A stretch of 64,000 bases of DNA. It comes from Emydura subglobosa. Its lineage: Eukaryota; Chordata; Testudines; Chelidae. The notes beneath the pieces are model-generated. The model was not told where the DNA came from, ran no database searches, and saw only the letters and a program-made list of their open reading frames with translations. Shown here piece after piece: positions 46,935 to 58,545 of the stretch; position 1 is the stretch's first letter, and each line of letters opens with the position of its first letter. The position numbers and the translations under genes were made by a program. The DNA is taken from positions 148,804 to 212,803 of the forward strand of contig ML679963.1 in assembly GCA_007922225.1 (NCBI GenBank), written 5' to 3'.

Positions 46935-47170
46935 GTGAGAGAGAAATTAGACAAATTCAAAGTGGAAATGATAACATATTTAACAGTGAATGTAATTAAC
47001 CACAAACAATTTACGAGTCATGGTGGATTCTCCATCAGGGACGATTTTAAAATCAAGATTAGATATTTTTCTAAAAGATCTGCTCTAGGAATTATCCTGG
47101 GGAAGTTCTATGTCCTGAGTTACACAGGCGATCAAACTAGATGATCACAATGGTGAGCCCTTGGAATCTG
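46935..47170 (+). repeat. LINE 3' end, family with GGTGGATTCTCCATC...CTAGATGATCACAATGGT
   Basis: It encodes remnants similar to VNNWNNLP-VTVDFPSLAIFK-type CR1-like ORF ends, followed by ggggaagttctatgtcctga, tacacaggcgatcaaactag and atgatcacaatggtgagccc. Related copies are at 47640-47821 plus 49060-49160 and at 52060-52330. Confidence 0.6.
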
Positions 47171-47960
47171 TGAAACTTTTAGCATACCATAGGTACTACT
47201 GGAATACAAATAGGTAAGTAAATAAATTATAGTATAAATATGTAATATACTTACAATCCTATATTGACCCTTCTAAAATCAAATAGATGGCAAACCCGGG
47301 GTTTTTTCCATTTCCAATGCCAACTAATTTATTAACTTTTAATTTGATCCACTTTATTAAATGTCTTCCCTTCAGTCTCTTTCATATTTGGCCACAAGGT
47401 TGTGACCCCACCACCCGGTTCTGCCAAATTCATATTTCCATTACTTTTAAACTTTCCTTTATTTACATTTTAGGCAGCTACTTTTACAGACTAGGAGAAA
47501 GGAGATAATCTCCTAAAACTGCTCAAGACACACCTAGCTAAATGAAGAGGTTAAGGGGTAACTTGATCAGTCTGTAAGTACCTATATGGGGAACAAATAT
47601 CTGACAATGGGCTCTTCAGTCTAGCAGACAAAGATAGAACACTATCCAATGGCTCGAAGTTGAATCTAGACAAATTCAGACAGGAAATATGGTAAATTTT
47701 TAGCAGTGAGGGTAAATAACCATTGGAACAATTTACCAATGGTCACGGTGGATTTTCCATCACTGGCAATTTTTAAAATCAAGATTGGATTTTTCTTTCT
47801 TTCTTTAAGATATGCTCTCATTGTAGCAAGGTGCTCTGGCCTTCCTCGGAGCCTGGGCCCGAGGAGGGGTCCGGACGCCCCTACTGGGCAGAACCAGACC
47901 CTGCAGGCCAAACAGCCCGGAAGCAGAGGGACGGAGCCAGGGCAGGGCAGGGCAGGGCAG

Positions 47961-47969
47961 TATAAAAGG
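47961..47969 (+). promoter_or_regulatory. TATA box in the TRIM-like element
   Basis: tataaaagg stands directly after four GGGCA repeats (47940-47960), about 140 bases inside the left end of the element. In LTR-type promoters a TATA box at this place would drive + strand transcription. This is prediction from sequence only. Confidence 0.45.
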
Positions 47970-48689
47970 CCAGCCCAGCAGCTCAGTCAAGGGGAAGCCG
48001 CTGCTGGAGGCAGATGTGTCTTCCTAGAGGCTGTGGTCTATGCCTGACACAGGCCCTGTGGCTGTTCAGAGCAACTGACCCACCGACTGGAGCCCCCAAG
48101 GCCTGCCCGGGCCTGAGTGACTGGATTGGGTCGCTGGGCCTTACTAGCTGGGAAGAGCCACTTGAGACCACTGGATTGGAAAAACCCTGAGGCTGGCCCT
48201 GACCTGGAGGAGCTACCTGACGTTAGGGACCCCCTGGATGTGCCTGAGGCTGGTGTACCAGAGGATCTCCAGGGACCCTGTGACCTGGAGGAGCTGCCCT
48301 CCCTGATGACCCTGAGGAGTTTCTGGACCTGCTGCTGGTGAAGGACTCATGGGGCTCCCGCTCACGGTCTACCCCAGCGACCCCAAGGGAGACATCTGGC
48401 TGCAGGTACCGGGGAAGGGTGGGAGGAAGTAGCCCAGGGACAGTCGACTAGAGAGTGGCTGAGTCCATGGATAAACCAGTCAGCATGTTGCAGCTGGATC
48501 CCCGCTGACTCTGTGGCAAACCACTCTGCCACTGATAGGGCCCTGGGCTGAGATGCAGTGGAGTTGGGTGGGCCTGCATCCCCCTCCCACATTCCCTAAC
48601 CACCCCGGGAGTGCTTGGCTTCCTCGGAACTTGCCTACCCAAGGACACCGAGCTTTACTAGTCTGGCCTGCCTGCAAGGCTGGAGGCTC

Positions 48690-48945
48690 CAGACTGTTTT
48701 GCCTGCCCCACCCTGCCTGTGGGCCAGGGGCACCAGACTGCTTGCTAGCCCCGCCTGTGGGAGGGCCAGGGGCTAGAAACTGCTTCACCTGCCCCACCAC
48801 ACCTGAGGGCCGGGGGCAATACACTGCTTAATAGCCCTGTCTGTTGGAAGGCCGGGGTTATAGACTCCTTACCAGCCCTGCCCTATGGGAGGGCCAGGGG
48901 GCTACAGACTGCGAGAGAAGCCTGCCCCACCTGGGGCTGGGCTAA
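48690..48945 (+). repeat. Minisatellite, about 43-45 bp unit
   Basis: Imperfect tandem units, each with cc(t/c)gcc...tg(g/t)gggc-ccaggggc-aga-actgctt words. About six units occur between 48690 and 48945, the last ones more diverged. It lies in the 3' half of the TRIM-like element. The open frames across it are compositional. Confidence 0.65.
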
Positions 48946-49160
48946 AGACTTGGAATACGCTTTGCAAATTACCCTAGACCAAGGCGCTGTGGTCTTCCTC
49001 GGAGCCTGGGCCCAAGGAAGGGTTGCGATGTCCTGGCTGGACTGTGCCACCAGCCTACACTCCCATTCAACAGAAATTATTTTGGGGAAGTTGTCTGTGT
49101 TATACAGGAGGTCAGGCTAGATGATCACAGTGGTCCCTTTTGGCCTTAGAGTGGAGTTGC

Positions 49161-50559
49161 GTATTTGTAGACTCCATCTGACCAAATACTTAAACCAAGT
49201 ATTTGGAAAAATAATGATGACATTAGTGACTGGTCTGGAAAAAGTCACACCAACTGGCTCCCACTCTGTTGATATACCCCAGAATGCATCAATCACCAGA
49301 ATCACAACTACCAGGAACCATGCTGGAGCTGGCTTCTTAGGGGGCCGAGGCAAGTGACAGCAGCCCTTGGTCACTCTCTAAGTAATAATGCAACAAGCCA
49401 GGAATGCAGGGCTTTCATGCTGAGCTAACCCCACTATTGGGCACTGGAGCCCTGCACAAAGATGAGCTATTTTTGTTGATTCAGGCTGCCAGACTCCATC
49501 CCAAGATATAAGAGAGGCTGGACCACAACTCTGGGACAGGGGCTGATGTCCTGCAGGGGCAAAACCTAGAAACAGCCAAATTCAGCAGAAAGCTTAGGTT
49601 GTTTGTGTTTTATTTATGTTAAAGATAATTCCTAATGTCTTCAGTATGCAGCATCACACCTAGAGTGCTGCCAACTCATGTGATTTTATTGTGAGTCTCA
49701 TGATATTTGACGTCCCTCTTGAAGCTCCAGTTCTTTGAGACAAGTAATTCTGAGTCTTTCAGCTTTCATTTAAAAAAAAAAAAAAAAAAAAATTCTTTCT
49801 ATCCCTGACTGTGAAGAAAAGCTCAAGCCAGAGTGCGTCTGAAAGAGACAGAAGCCAAAGGGCAAATTTAAAGAACTTCACCATTCTTTTTGGTTAATTC
49901 TTATGATTTTTAAGTTGATCTCATGATTTCTGGGGGCTTGACTCAAGTTTTGAAAGGCTGGGGTTGGCAATTCTGCAAACAACCTCTAAATTCATTCCTC
50001 CTGACAAATCTTCTATTGCAAAATGCCTGAGTCCCATAAACCAATTCCTCCATTCTCCCCAGCAAAGCCCATTTGGTGGCTTCTTTCACCCCATTCATCA
50101 ACCTGCGGGGAAGGGGAGGAGAGAGGAATCAGCCACAGACTCTTGCTCATACGAGCAGCTGTCAAAGTGGGACTGCTGCACTGGGGGGAAAAGGCGGAGG
50201 ACAAGAGGGGGTATAATAGGGTCCCACCCCCACTACCCCTTCAGAACTGTGCAAGGGAGACATACTCCCTGACTCTGGGTGCACTACGACCCAGGTAGTG
50301 CCTCCCCTACTTTCCTCTCTCTGGCTCTGGGGGAAGAATTGCTTGCTGGTATGAGCCAGCCAGAGAATGAGCTGCAGAAGCAGCCAAAGCAGGGATCTCA
50401 GGATGTTCAGAGAAATTTCTGTAGTTTTGATCGGACTTTCTTGACCTGTGCTGATTAGCTGTTTGCTCCTGCTCCTCTGCATAGTCTTTTCACCTCAACT
50501 TAACTTCACATGATTTGCCTCCTTTAGCCTCTTCTTTCCTCTCCTGACCCCTCACTCCC
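49161..50559. other. Non-coding sequence
   Basis: No gene or recognised transposon. It contains an A21 run at 49772-49792. Overlapping short frames on both strands around 49117-49374 and 49964-50482 have no family resemblance. Confidence 0.5.
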
Positions 50560-50850
50560 CTTTCAGTCTACCCTCTTCCTTTACTTTTCTTTCAATTCAC
50601 ATAATTCCATCCTACTAAACCCACCAAAATAAAAATTGTGGAATTAACATGCCATTTGCTACCATCATATTCTCCATGCTGCCTGTGTGTTCTATTCCCT
50701 TTTCCCTCACTGACTCTGTTTGGTCTATTTCAACTATAACTTCTTTGGGTCTCAGATGGTGTGCTACACTGTGCAGTGCCTAGCACAATGGGGCCTGTTC
50801 TTGGTTGGTCCTCAGACACCACCACACTGAACAGGATTATGAATAATAAG
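50560..50850 (+). repeat. Old LINE 3' UTR fragment
   Basis: agtgcctagcacaatggggc and ttcttggttggtcctcagac resemble the tail at 27660-27750 and 18600-18690. Only the final 100-150 bases are clearly similar. Confidence 0.5.
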
Positions 50851-52059
50851 ATAGGCATGTCCTTCATTTCTTTGGTACTTTGGAACTATACCATTTATCA
50901 AATGGATACAAATTACTCAGCTAATGGAGCAAACTTCCAAACGTGTAGGTCCATTGACCTAGCCTGCACGCTGATCCTGCATCTCTGAGCTGCTCTACAT
51001 AGTTTTGCAATGATTTAACCAAACTGGTAGAAAAACTGATTTAGTTAAATCAGTGCAACTCCCTAATATGGATGAAGTTATAGTGATATAGAAATGTTTA
51101 ACTTGTATAGCTTGTTTTGGTAAATTTAATGAAAGAAACATGCAATTATATAAATCATCCTGCAGAAGTCACTGGAAAACAAATCAGGACCAGCTTCTTT
51201 AAACTACAGCTCTCAGAAGGGTTTCATAGCTCTTTCATCAGCCAGTGGCCACCTCTCTCAGTCCAGGACATACCATCTCAAACAGAACACATCCAGCAAT
51301 TAAGGAAGAAGCAATATATCCTCCCTGAAAAATAGAACACTTTTCTTCAGCCCTATTCCCTATGACTAACACTGATGGCTTCCCCAAACACATTTCTTAG
51401 TTTCCCAGGCTCGTTCAGCAGAAACAAAGCAGCCACATTTGATTTTCAAAGACTTTTAAAAACGGAATTTACTGTTTTAAGAATAATCAGGAATGATTAG
51501 ATTGCTTTATTTCAAACCCATCCTCCACAGGCCTGGTCTAGCACCCTACATGTATTTACATGGCTTGCAGGTAAGTCAGGTTCTGCAGAACCTAAGTTTT
51601 AATTTCAAGTTTTGAGCCCTCCAGACTGTGAAGATAACCTTCCAAATATAAATTTAGTGTAAACCGAGTGTGCAGAGAGCTTGAAACAATTGCTGAACGC
51701 AGTGAACTCTTCTGTCCTACCATTAATTTTGGCTTGCTACTTCCCAAGCCTAATAATGCTTTAAAAGTGTCAGCATTAACTATTTCACTGCTGAACATTT
51801 TTAGCAGATGGGATGCATAAAGGGATGGAAGTGAGGCTTGGTGGGTAAGAAATTGTGCATTGCTACCGATAAGGTAATGCATAGGAAAGAATGGTCAGTG
51901 AGAGAGAGGAGGACAAAAGGGCAGAAACAGCATAAAGGGGAGCATATTTTCACACTGAGTGATAAGTGTGATATTAAGGTGCTGAATAAAGAAAAGAACT
52001 AAAAGTTACTTTAAACAAGCAGACAAAAAGTTACAACTAGAGCCAATGGCTGGGAGCTG

Positions 52060-52330
52060 AAGCTACATAAATTCAGACTAAAAATAAGGTGCAAATTTTT
52101 AATTATCAGAGTAATCAATCACCAGATCTTTACCAGTTAATTTTACCAAGGATTGTGTTGGATTTTCCATCAGTGGAAATTTTTAAATCAAAGTTACATG
52201 TTTTTCTAATAGGCTCTCTCTCACACACAGCTATGGGACTTGAGGCTGGAATTATTACAGGGAAATCCTATGACCTGTGTTTTGCAGGAGGTCACCTAGA
52301 TGATCCTTTCTGGCCTTAACATGGATGTCC
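52060..52330 (+). repeat. Third copy of the LINE 3' end with VDFPS...FKSKL remnant
   Basis: It contains LILPRIVLDFPSVEIFKSKL and then tgcaggaggtcacctagatg and atcctttctggccttaacat, the same order as in the copies at 46935 and 47640. It is an old copy and 5'-truncated. Confidence 0.6.
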
Positions 52331-52544
52331 TTCCCTCTATGGACTCATTTCACCTACTGACACAGCAAACAATGGAATTCAAAGCAAAGACTAATTCTAA
52401 ATCTGAAGCTACCTTTGATAGAAGTCCTGTTCTCTGTCTGCCTGTTTTTTTCTGAAACTCACCGTTTACCCTTTGTAACTTCTTATATACCAGAAAAAAA
52501 AAATAAAGGGGACACTGTTGGAAATGGTATGTTAAAGCCATGTG

Positions 52545-52690
52545 TCAAGATCAGGTGAAAAACGTCTATGTGGACATGGTGAAAATCTGATGAAGTGGGT
52601 TGCAGCCCATGAAAGCTTATGCCTGAAGAAATTAAATTTGTTAATCTTTAACGTGCTACAGGACTCTCATTGTTTTTGCTGTATGGACAT
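52545..52690 (+). repeat. Penelope-like element end with a hammerhead-like core
   Basis: The segment ctgatgaagtgggttgcagc to cccatgaaagcttatgcc and the following aaatttgttaatctttaa and gtgctacaggactctcattg match a very common reptile repeat end that I attribute to Penelope-like elements. 52587-52623 can be drawn as CUGAUGA, a 5-bp stem II (95-99 with 106-110), GAAA and a short stem III. The copy is diverged, with an extra A after CUGAUGA. Confidence 0.5.
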
Positions 52691-55206
52691 ATAATTCAAG
52701 TGCTTTGCCATTGTCATCACAACTCCGGCACTAAGTGTCCATCACATGGTTCCTCTCCCTACAGGCTTCACGAACAGCATCCTTGCAAAATAGTGCAAGT
52801 GGAAACATTGTCAAGACTTGCTCTGAAGTGATGCAATCACAAGAATATGGGGCATCACTTGTTCAACAATGGGAGCCTTTCTAGGAGTGGCTAATAAATA
52901 CTTTATAGGCATTGCTAGGGTTTACCACCACCTGAGGAAGCAACAGTTCCCTAGTTCAGAGATCCCAAGCATCCAGAAAGCTCTGCTTCTGCACTTTCAC
53001 TGCCCAAAGAGAATACCTGAGCCGAAGTGACAGCTGCTTCCACAAGCCTTATGTTACAAGTATGTGAGTGACCATGCTAGTGAGATGTCGTCTTACTGAT
53101 ATGGGAGGGACTATGCTAATCTCCATTCTGGGCCTCTTAGTTTGCCCTGTGTGAACTACAGGAAGAGTTTCCCAGAAATCCAAGCACACACAGTCTGATT
53201 CTACTGCTTGTCCAATTAATAAGAGCATCCTGTACCTTCTCTCTCAAACTTGTGTCTTGAGTGCTTATTGGAGATTACAATTGTTTGTTACCATTCTTTT
53301 GTGGAGTTGCAGAGCAAACAAAATTGTAGAATCGACTTTCTTGAACTGATGATTGGGTACGAACATAGGGGAGCCATGCCCAGGTTATTTTAACCCACTC
53401 TATGCTTCTAAACTTTTTTCCAGAACAGTCAGTACAACAGTGGCTCAGAGCCAGGAAAGCACAATCAGTGACTGCTGAAAGATGGGACTGAGCCAGTGCA
53501 ATTACTAAAGCAGCACTGCTTCCACAGGCCTTTTCTTCTCTTTAATTATACTTTGGGAGAGACTCTGGGCTGGTGTCAATTGGTATAGTTCCACGAAGCC
53601 CATCAAGCTCAGGCTGATTTACACCAGCTGAGACTAAATGGTTGACTAAACAGGATCAGAATTTTCCTCCTTACAGCTTAGTTCCTTTGAATACAATAGA
53701 ACTTTAACACACTGTACTGCCTAGCAAGGGCTGATAAAACCTCCATTTAGGTTGGCTCACTAAATCCTTACATAGTGTTTTGGGGGTGGAAACATTTTAT
53801 TTTTTACTAGTTTTAAGTGTTGAAGTGTGGTAGGTTCCCACAACCCACAAATCCCCAAATGAAAAACAGGGCCTTCTCTGCACTGCATGATAAACGTACA
53901 GAGCATTTTTTTCAGTGACCTTTTTTAAAGTTAGTTTGCGCTTCCCTTTGACATTTTTCTGTGAGTGATTAGCTTCTTTCAAACGAGTACAGGCTAAATG
54001 TAGGGATGATATGATCTGGTGAACCTCCAGCCAGGAACTACTTGAGAGCAGGGCAGGGGCTGTATAATGCATTAATAACTTGCTCTGGTTGCAAGAGTCT
54101 TTTCTTTTGTACCAACATTTCCAAACAATCCCATTGTGGGGTCTACAGGAAAGGGTACAAGCTAGCAATCATAATGAAGCATTCTCAGACAAACAGGTGT
54201 ATAAACCACTTCTACAATTTAAGTGCAACAATTGATTAATAAAGTGTCACCCCTGTGCCTTGGCCAATCCGCACTCCTCTCAGTTTGTGAAGCACTTGGG
54301 AACCCTCACAATAAATGGTGTTATATAATGTATCAGAGACTTGACAATCACCAGTCCCACTCAACAGGATTTGTGTTCCTAAATATTTTAGGCACTTCTC
54401 AAAATCTCCCCTGTAATGTATTATAATAAACTGGCTAATATCCATTGTGCAGAAAGCAGAACTGTACTGAAGTCCACCATAGGAGGCTGCTGCTGTATTA
54501 GAAAATCAGGCACATTCATCCTGATACCAAAATGAAATGCAGGCGAGCTGAGAATTCCAGAGCCAGCTCCAAAAAAGGACGATGGGAAAGGAGATTAGGG
54601 ACCAAATTAGCATCTGAACTGCAACTTCGTTTGGATTCTGGAGTCTGGCACAAACACACAACTAACAGAATTAGGACATACCACCTACATTATAAATACA
54701 ATCATGCTGGGGTGCCAAGTTATAATGCAGTTGTCACCCAACTAGTGTAGTATTTTTCAGCAGAATTTGTAATTTGAACATTTGCAAAATCATCTTCCAG
54801 ATCTCTGCTCCACTCTACAGTCCAGGAAGGAGATGGGATGTGGGCCAGATTAGGAGGTAGCAAGAAAACTAATCACTTAATCAATCCTTGGCCTGAGGTC
54901 TCCATCTGTAAATATGGGAATAGCACTCTCCCACCTCACAGAAGCATTGGGAGGACAAAATTCATAACAACTGTGATGTGCTTAGATAGTACAATGTTAC
55001 TAGCCTTAAAAGCCCCTAGGCAGAAAAGGGGGTTCCAGAAGTTGACTCCTACCCAAACAGCAAGGAAATGAGAGATTTTTGGTGCCAAGGAGACAACTAA
55101 AAGAAGCAGCCAGGGTGTACTGGGACTGGAGACCTTACAGACAGGCATTTTTCTGCCCACCTACAATATCCTTACCTCCCCACTCACCAGGTGACATCCT
55201 TGGGCA
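52691..55206. other. Non-coding sequence
   Basis: About 2.5 kb without recognised gene or element. The 123-codon minus-strand frame (53797-54168) has no motif I recognise. Confidence 0.5.
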
Positions 55207-55420
55207 GTTGTGCCCAGCAAAGACAGACAAGGTGGGTGAGGTAATATCTTTTACTAGACCAGGCAAGCTTTTCAGCTCCACACAGCTCTTCTTCAGCTCT
55301 GTGGAGCTAGAAACTTGCCTCTCTCACCAACAGAAGCTGGTCCAATGGAAGATATTACCTCACTCATCTGGTGTCTCTCATATCCTGGGACTAACATGGC
55401 TACACCACCCTGCAAAAAGC
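55207..55420 (+). repeat. Penelope-like element terminal repeat fragment, second family
   Basis: gacaaggtgggtgaggtaat, atcttttactagaccaggca, cagctcttcttcagctctgt and, inverted, ccaatggaagatattacctc form an inverted pair around a short centre. It ends with tcctgggactaacatggctacac. I know this pattern from reptile Penelope-like termini. Confidence 0.55.
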
Positions 55421-55689
55421 AAAAGGCAGTGCGTTATTAGACATATGGTCGCTGGCTGGTGTGAGAGAGGGCTCACAAGACAACATGCTAAGGTCTTATT
55501 TAAGAATACCCTGCTACTGAATGCGAGTGGCAGCTGAACTGCCCTGAAGTTAACTGTGCTCAAATAATTATTTTTATTCTAATAAATCTCATTCTATATA
55601 TGTACTGTTTGAAATTTAAGCAGACAGAAAAAATAAATGAATGTTAAATTCTGCACTTGAATGTTGGCGATCCCTCGGCAGATGAGGAT

Positions 55690-56300
55690 GATCTTTTACA
55701 GGTGTTTATTTCACATGGGCTCTTTGGTGATTAAGGAGTCCGATCCTTGAGCCACAGACTTGTTGGCAGACATTGCAAGTGGTATTGGAAGGCAGGCTTG
55801 GACCTCGATTGCTGCATGACAATTGTCTGTCCTTTCTGTTCTGGCATTTTTCTGCAGCCAAGGTGAGGAGATTTTCCTCAAAAGTGGTCATTCCTTCTTT
55901 GACAAATCTTTGCCAGTTAGGCCTGTCTTGGGCTGCTGTCTCCCAGTGTGTGATGTTGATGTCACATCTCTTGATATTTGTCTTGAGGGTGTCTTTGAAG
56001 CGTTTCTTTTGGCCTCCCCGTTTCCTTTCTCCTTTGATGAGTGGGGCATAGCAATTGTTTTGGTAGGCATGCATCAGACATGCACACTCAGTGCCTGCTC
56101 CACCTCAGCTGGTGCTGGATAATTAGGGCCTCAACACTGAAGATGTTGGCTTCTGTGAGGACACTAATGTTAGTGCGGCGATCCTCCGACTTTATGTTGA
56201 GGATCTTCCAAAGAAAGTACTGGTGCTGGCGTTCCAGGTTTTTCAGATGTTTTCTGTAAATCACGCAAATCTCACAGCCGTAGAGGAGAGTGGGATTACC
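55690..56300 (-). pseudogene. Non-LTR retrotransposon C-terminal ORF with C2H2-like end (RTE/L2-type)
   Basis: The minus strand reads LYGCEICVIYRKHLKNLERQ, RTNISVLTEANIFSVEALII and QHQLRW (56300-56110). After a frameshift come ERKRGGQKKRFKDTLKTNIK, CDINITHWETAAQDRPNWQR and a final CNVCQQVCGSRIGLLNHQRA (56074-55706). LYGCE..., QLRW...GQKKRFKDTLK and WE..AQDR..W are the familiar post-RT region of RTE/L2-like LINEs, some of which end in a C2H2-type finger. At least one frameshift and one stop near 56110 make it a dead fragment. Confidence 0.75.
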
Positions 56301-57439
56301 ACCACTTTGTAAACTAAAAGTATGAGTGTACTAAAGACTAAGAGCAAAACCATCAGGAATCTTATACTCCAGGTAGGGCCACCCAAGGCGGTAAGGTCCA
56401 AGTCAAGATACCAGACAAAATGCAGCCCAACCAAGATGCATTTGAATGTCAGGATCTTGAAAGGACATCTAATACAATGCTATCCCCTTTCATCTGGGTA
56501 AGCCACTTTGAGCAAAGGATGAAAAAATCAGAATTTTGATAAAAACAGCTAAGAATCGCCATTAGCACAGTGTAAATGGGTAACCGTTAACTCAGAGAGA
56601 AGCATGTCAGTGGCTGCCTCACTCAAGGAGTGTTTATAGAATAATTTTCTCTTTTTGATTGCTTTATAGTAAACATTACAGGAAACGTAATTCCTGGAAT
56701 TGGTGTTCTAGAGGTTACTGCTGAGAGTTTGAGGAGCTCACACGCAGAATCTGGTTCTCTCTCCCTGATGATGCCCTCCTGATTCGCTCACCATTTCTTT
56801 AGAATTTACTTCCACACAATGCTATTGTTCTGAAAAAGGTTTGAGGGGGAGAGGAATGCCACTCTTGATTGATGCCTTTAAACAGTTTAATTTGGAGGAC
56901 CTTCAATATTTTGACTATTAAATATAGAGGACATAAGCTGGAACACTTTAGTAATACTAATGACACAATAGAGGGAAAAACAGTCTTACTTTTGTCTAGA
57001 AAAATTTTCTGTAATCTCTCTACTGGCAGCTTTTATTTTAAAAACTGAAGATGTGGAACTTCTGTTACTCCAACTATCTACACTTCAGATTCATTCGATC
57101 CCCTGAAATGCAAAGTATAACTAGATTTGCTGGTAATTAAATCATACTGTGTATTTTTAAAGTGTATTACAGGTTTGTGGCAGGGACTTTGAGAGGGGAG
57201 AAGGGAGAATCAGAAGTGTAGAGGGGAAAGTTATTTTGATGAATAATTCTGCAGGAGTTTGGACACTGTTGCAAGCTAAACACTGTTCAGAAAGCTAAAC
57301 AGAAAACAACAGTGAGAAAAATGAAGTGGGAAAACCAGAAAGAGATCAGGGAAACTTAGACAAAATGGATTTCTATATTTAGGGAGCTGGCATTTTTGCT
57401 TTTTATCAGGTGGCACCAGCTCTGTAAATCAGTTAAAAA
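56301..57439. other. Non-coding sequence
   Basis: No gene or clear element. Part may be decayed LINE sequence belonging to the neighbouring fragments. Confidence 0.5.
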
Positions 57440-58545
57440 GATGCTGCTGGTTCTAGTATCCATGATGGTTCCAATATCCATGACTGACAAAAAATAGGGA
57501 AATAAAGCCTAGACGCAGCTACTATAAGGTGGGTGTATAACTGGCTGGAAAACCATTCCCAGAGAGTAGTTATCAGTGGTTCACATTCAGGTTGGAAGGG
57601 CATATGAAGTGGAATCAGTCTTGTGTCTGGTTCTGTTCAATATCTCCATCAACGATTTAAATAATGTCATAGAGAGTACACTTATAAAGTTTGCAGCCAA
57701 TACCAAGCTGGGAGGCGATGAAAATGCTTTTGGGGGATATAATTAAAATTCAAAATGAACTGGACAGACTGGAGAAATGGATTGAAATAGGATGAAATTC
57801 ATAAGGACAAATACAAAGTACTCCACTTAGGAACAATCAATTGCACACATACAAAATGAGAAATGACTGCTTAGGAAGGAGTACTGTGGGGTTATTGTGG
57901 ATCACAAGCTAAATGAGTCAACAGTGTAACACTGTAGCAAAAAAAAAAGAAAATGTCATTCTTGGATGCATTAGCAGAAGCGGTGTAAGCAAGACAAGAG
58001 AAGTAATTCTTCCACCGTACTCAGCACTGATAAGGGCTCAATTGGAGTAATGAATCCAATCCTCGACACCGCATTTCAAGAAAGATATGAACATATTGGA
58101 GAAAGTCCACAGCAGAGTAACAAAAATGATTAAAGGACTAGAAAACATGATGTATGAGGAAAGATTGAAAAAATTGGGTTTGTTTAGTCTGGAGAAAAGG
58201 AAACATGGTAGCAGTTTTCAAATACATAAAAGTTTGTTACAAGGAGGTGGGTGAAAAATTGTTCTTGTTAACCTGAGCTAGGACAAGAAGCAGTGGGCTT
58301 AAATTGCAGCAAGTGAGGTTTAGGTTGGACATTAGGAAAATCTTTTTAACTGTCAGGGTAGTTAAACACTGGAACAAATTGTTTAGGGAGGTTGTGGAAT
58401 CTCTGTCTTTGGAGCTTTTTTAAGAACAGGTTAGACAAAACCCCTGTCAGGAATGGTCTAGTTATTCCTTAGTCTTGCCTTGAGTGCAGACAACTGGACT
58501 AGATGACCTACTGAGGTCCCTTCCAATCCGTCACTTCTATGATTG
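57440..58545 (+). mobile_element. Old CR1 LINE copy, + strand, 5'-truncated
   Basis: The + strand in broken frames follows CR1 ORF2 from before the palm (gagagtagttatcagtggtt) through the catalytic region (acttataaagtttgcagcca atacc) to MRGDLIA/VVEHWN-like parts. It ends with gtcttgccttgagtgcagac, aactggactagatgaccta, ctgaggtcccttccaatccg and ttctatgatt. Divergence and many indels make it much older than the minus-strand CR1 at 3.4-6.8 kb. Confidence 0.8.

Larger units (their letters stand above)
47822..49059. mobile_element. 1.24-kb TG...CA element with short terminal direct repeats (TRIM-like or LTR-like)
   Basis: It starts TGTAG and ends CTACA. The flanks are CTCTCAT (47815-47821) and CTCCCAT (49060-49066), a 6/7 duplication. 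About 60-85 bases at both ends are directly repeated, including the identical 19-mer ttcctcggagcctgggccc at 47842 and 48995. A TATA box (tataaaagg, 47961-47969) follows a (GGGCA)n run. The interior is GC-rich with a minisatellite and no recognisable gag or pol. It fits a miniature terminal-repeat retrotransposon or an unusual solo LTR. Confidence 0.65.
47640..49160 (+). repeat. Second copy of the same LINE 3' end, split by a 1.24-kb insertion
   Basis: The left part reads NNHWNNLPMVTVDFPSLAIF then KIKIGFF up to 47821. The right part resumes at 49060 with cattcaacagaaattatttt, ggggaagttgtctgtgttat and ctagatgatcacagtggtcc. Comparison with 46935-47170 shows that exactly the segment 47822-49059 is extra. 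Confidence 0.6.

Noticed and set aside
48117..48831. Pro/Gly/Ala-rich frames on both strands
   Set aside because: They cross the minisatellite and interior of the TRIM-like element, and both strands are open because of composition.
50940..51000. Possible MYO1C first exon (minus-strand ATG followed by MQDQRA)
   Set aside because: It has no GT donor before an in-frame stop and no similarity to known myosin-Ic N-termini.
55280..55320. Second hammerhead-like core in the other Penelope-like terminus
   Set aside because: CUGAAGA-like and GAAA-like words can be drawn, but stem III and the cleavage position do not pair in this copy.
55706..56074. Minus-strand 122-aa frame ending in a C2H2-like finger, as a host zinc-finger gene
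   Set aside because: The upstream part matches the post-RT region of non-LTR retrotransposons and is frameshifted, so it is LINE debris.
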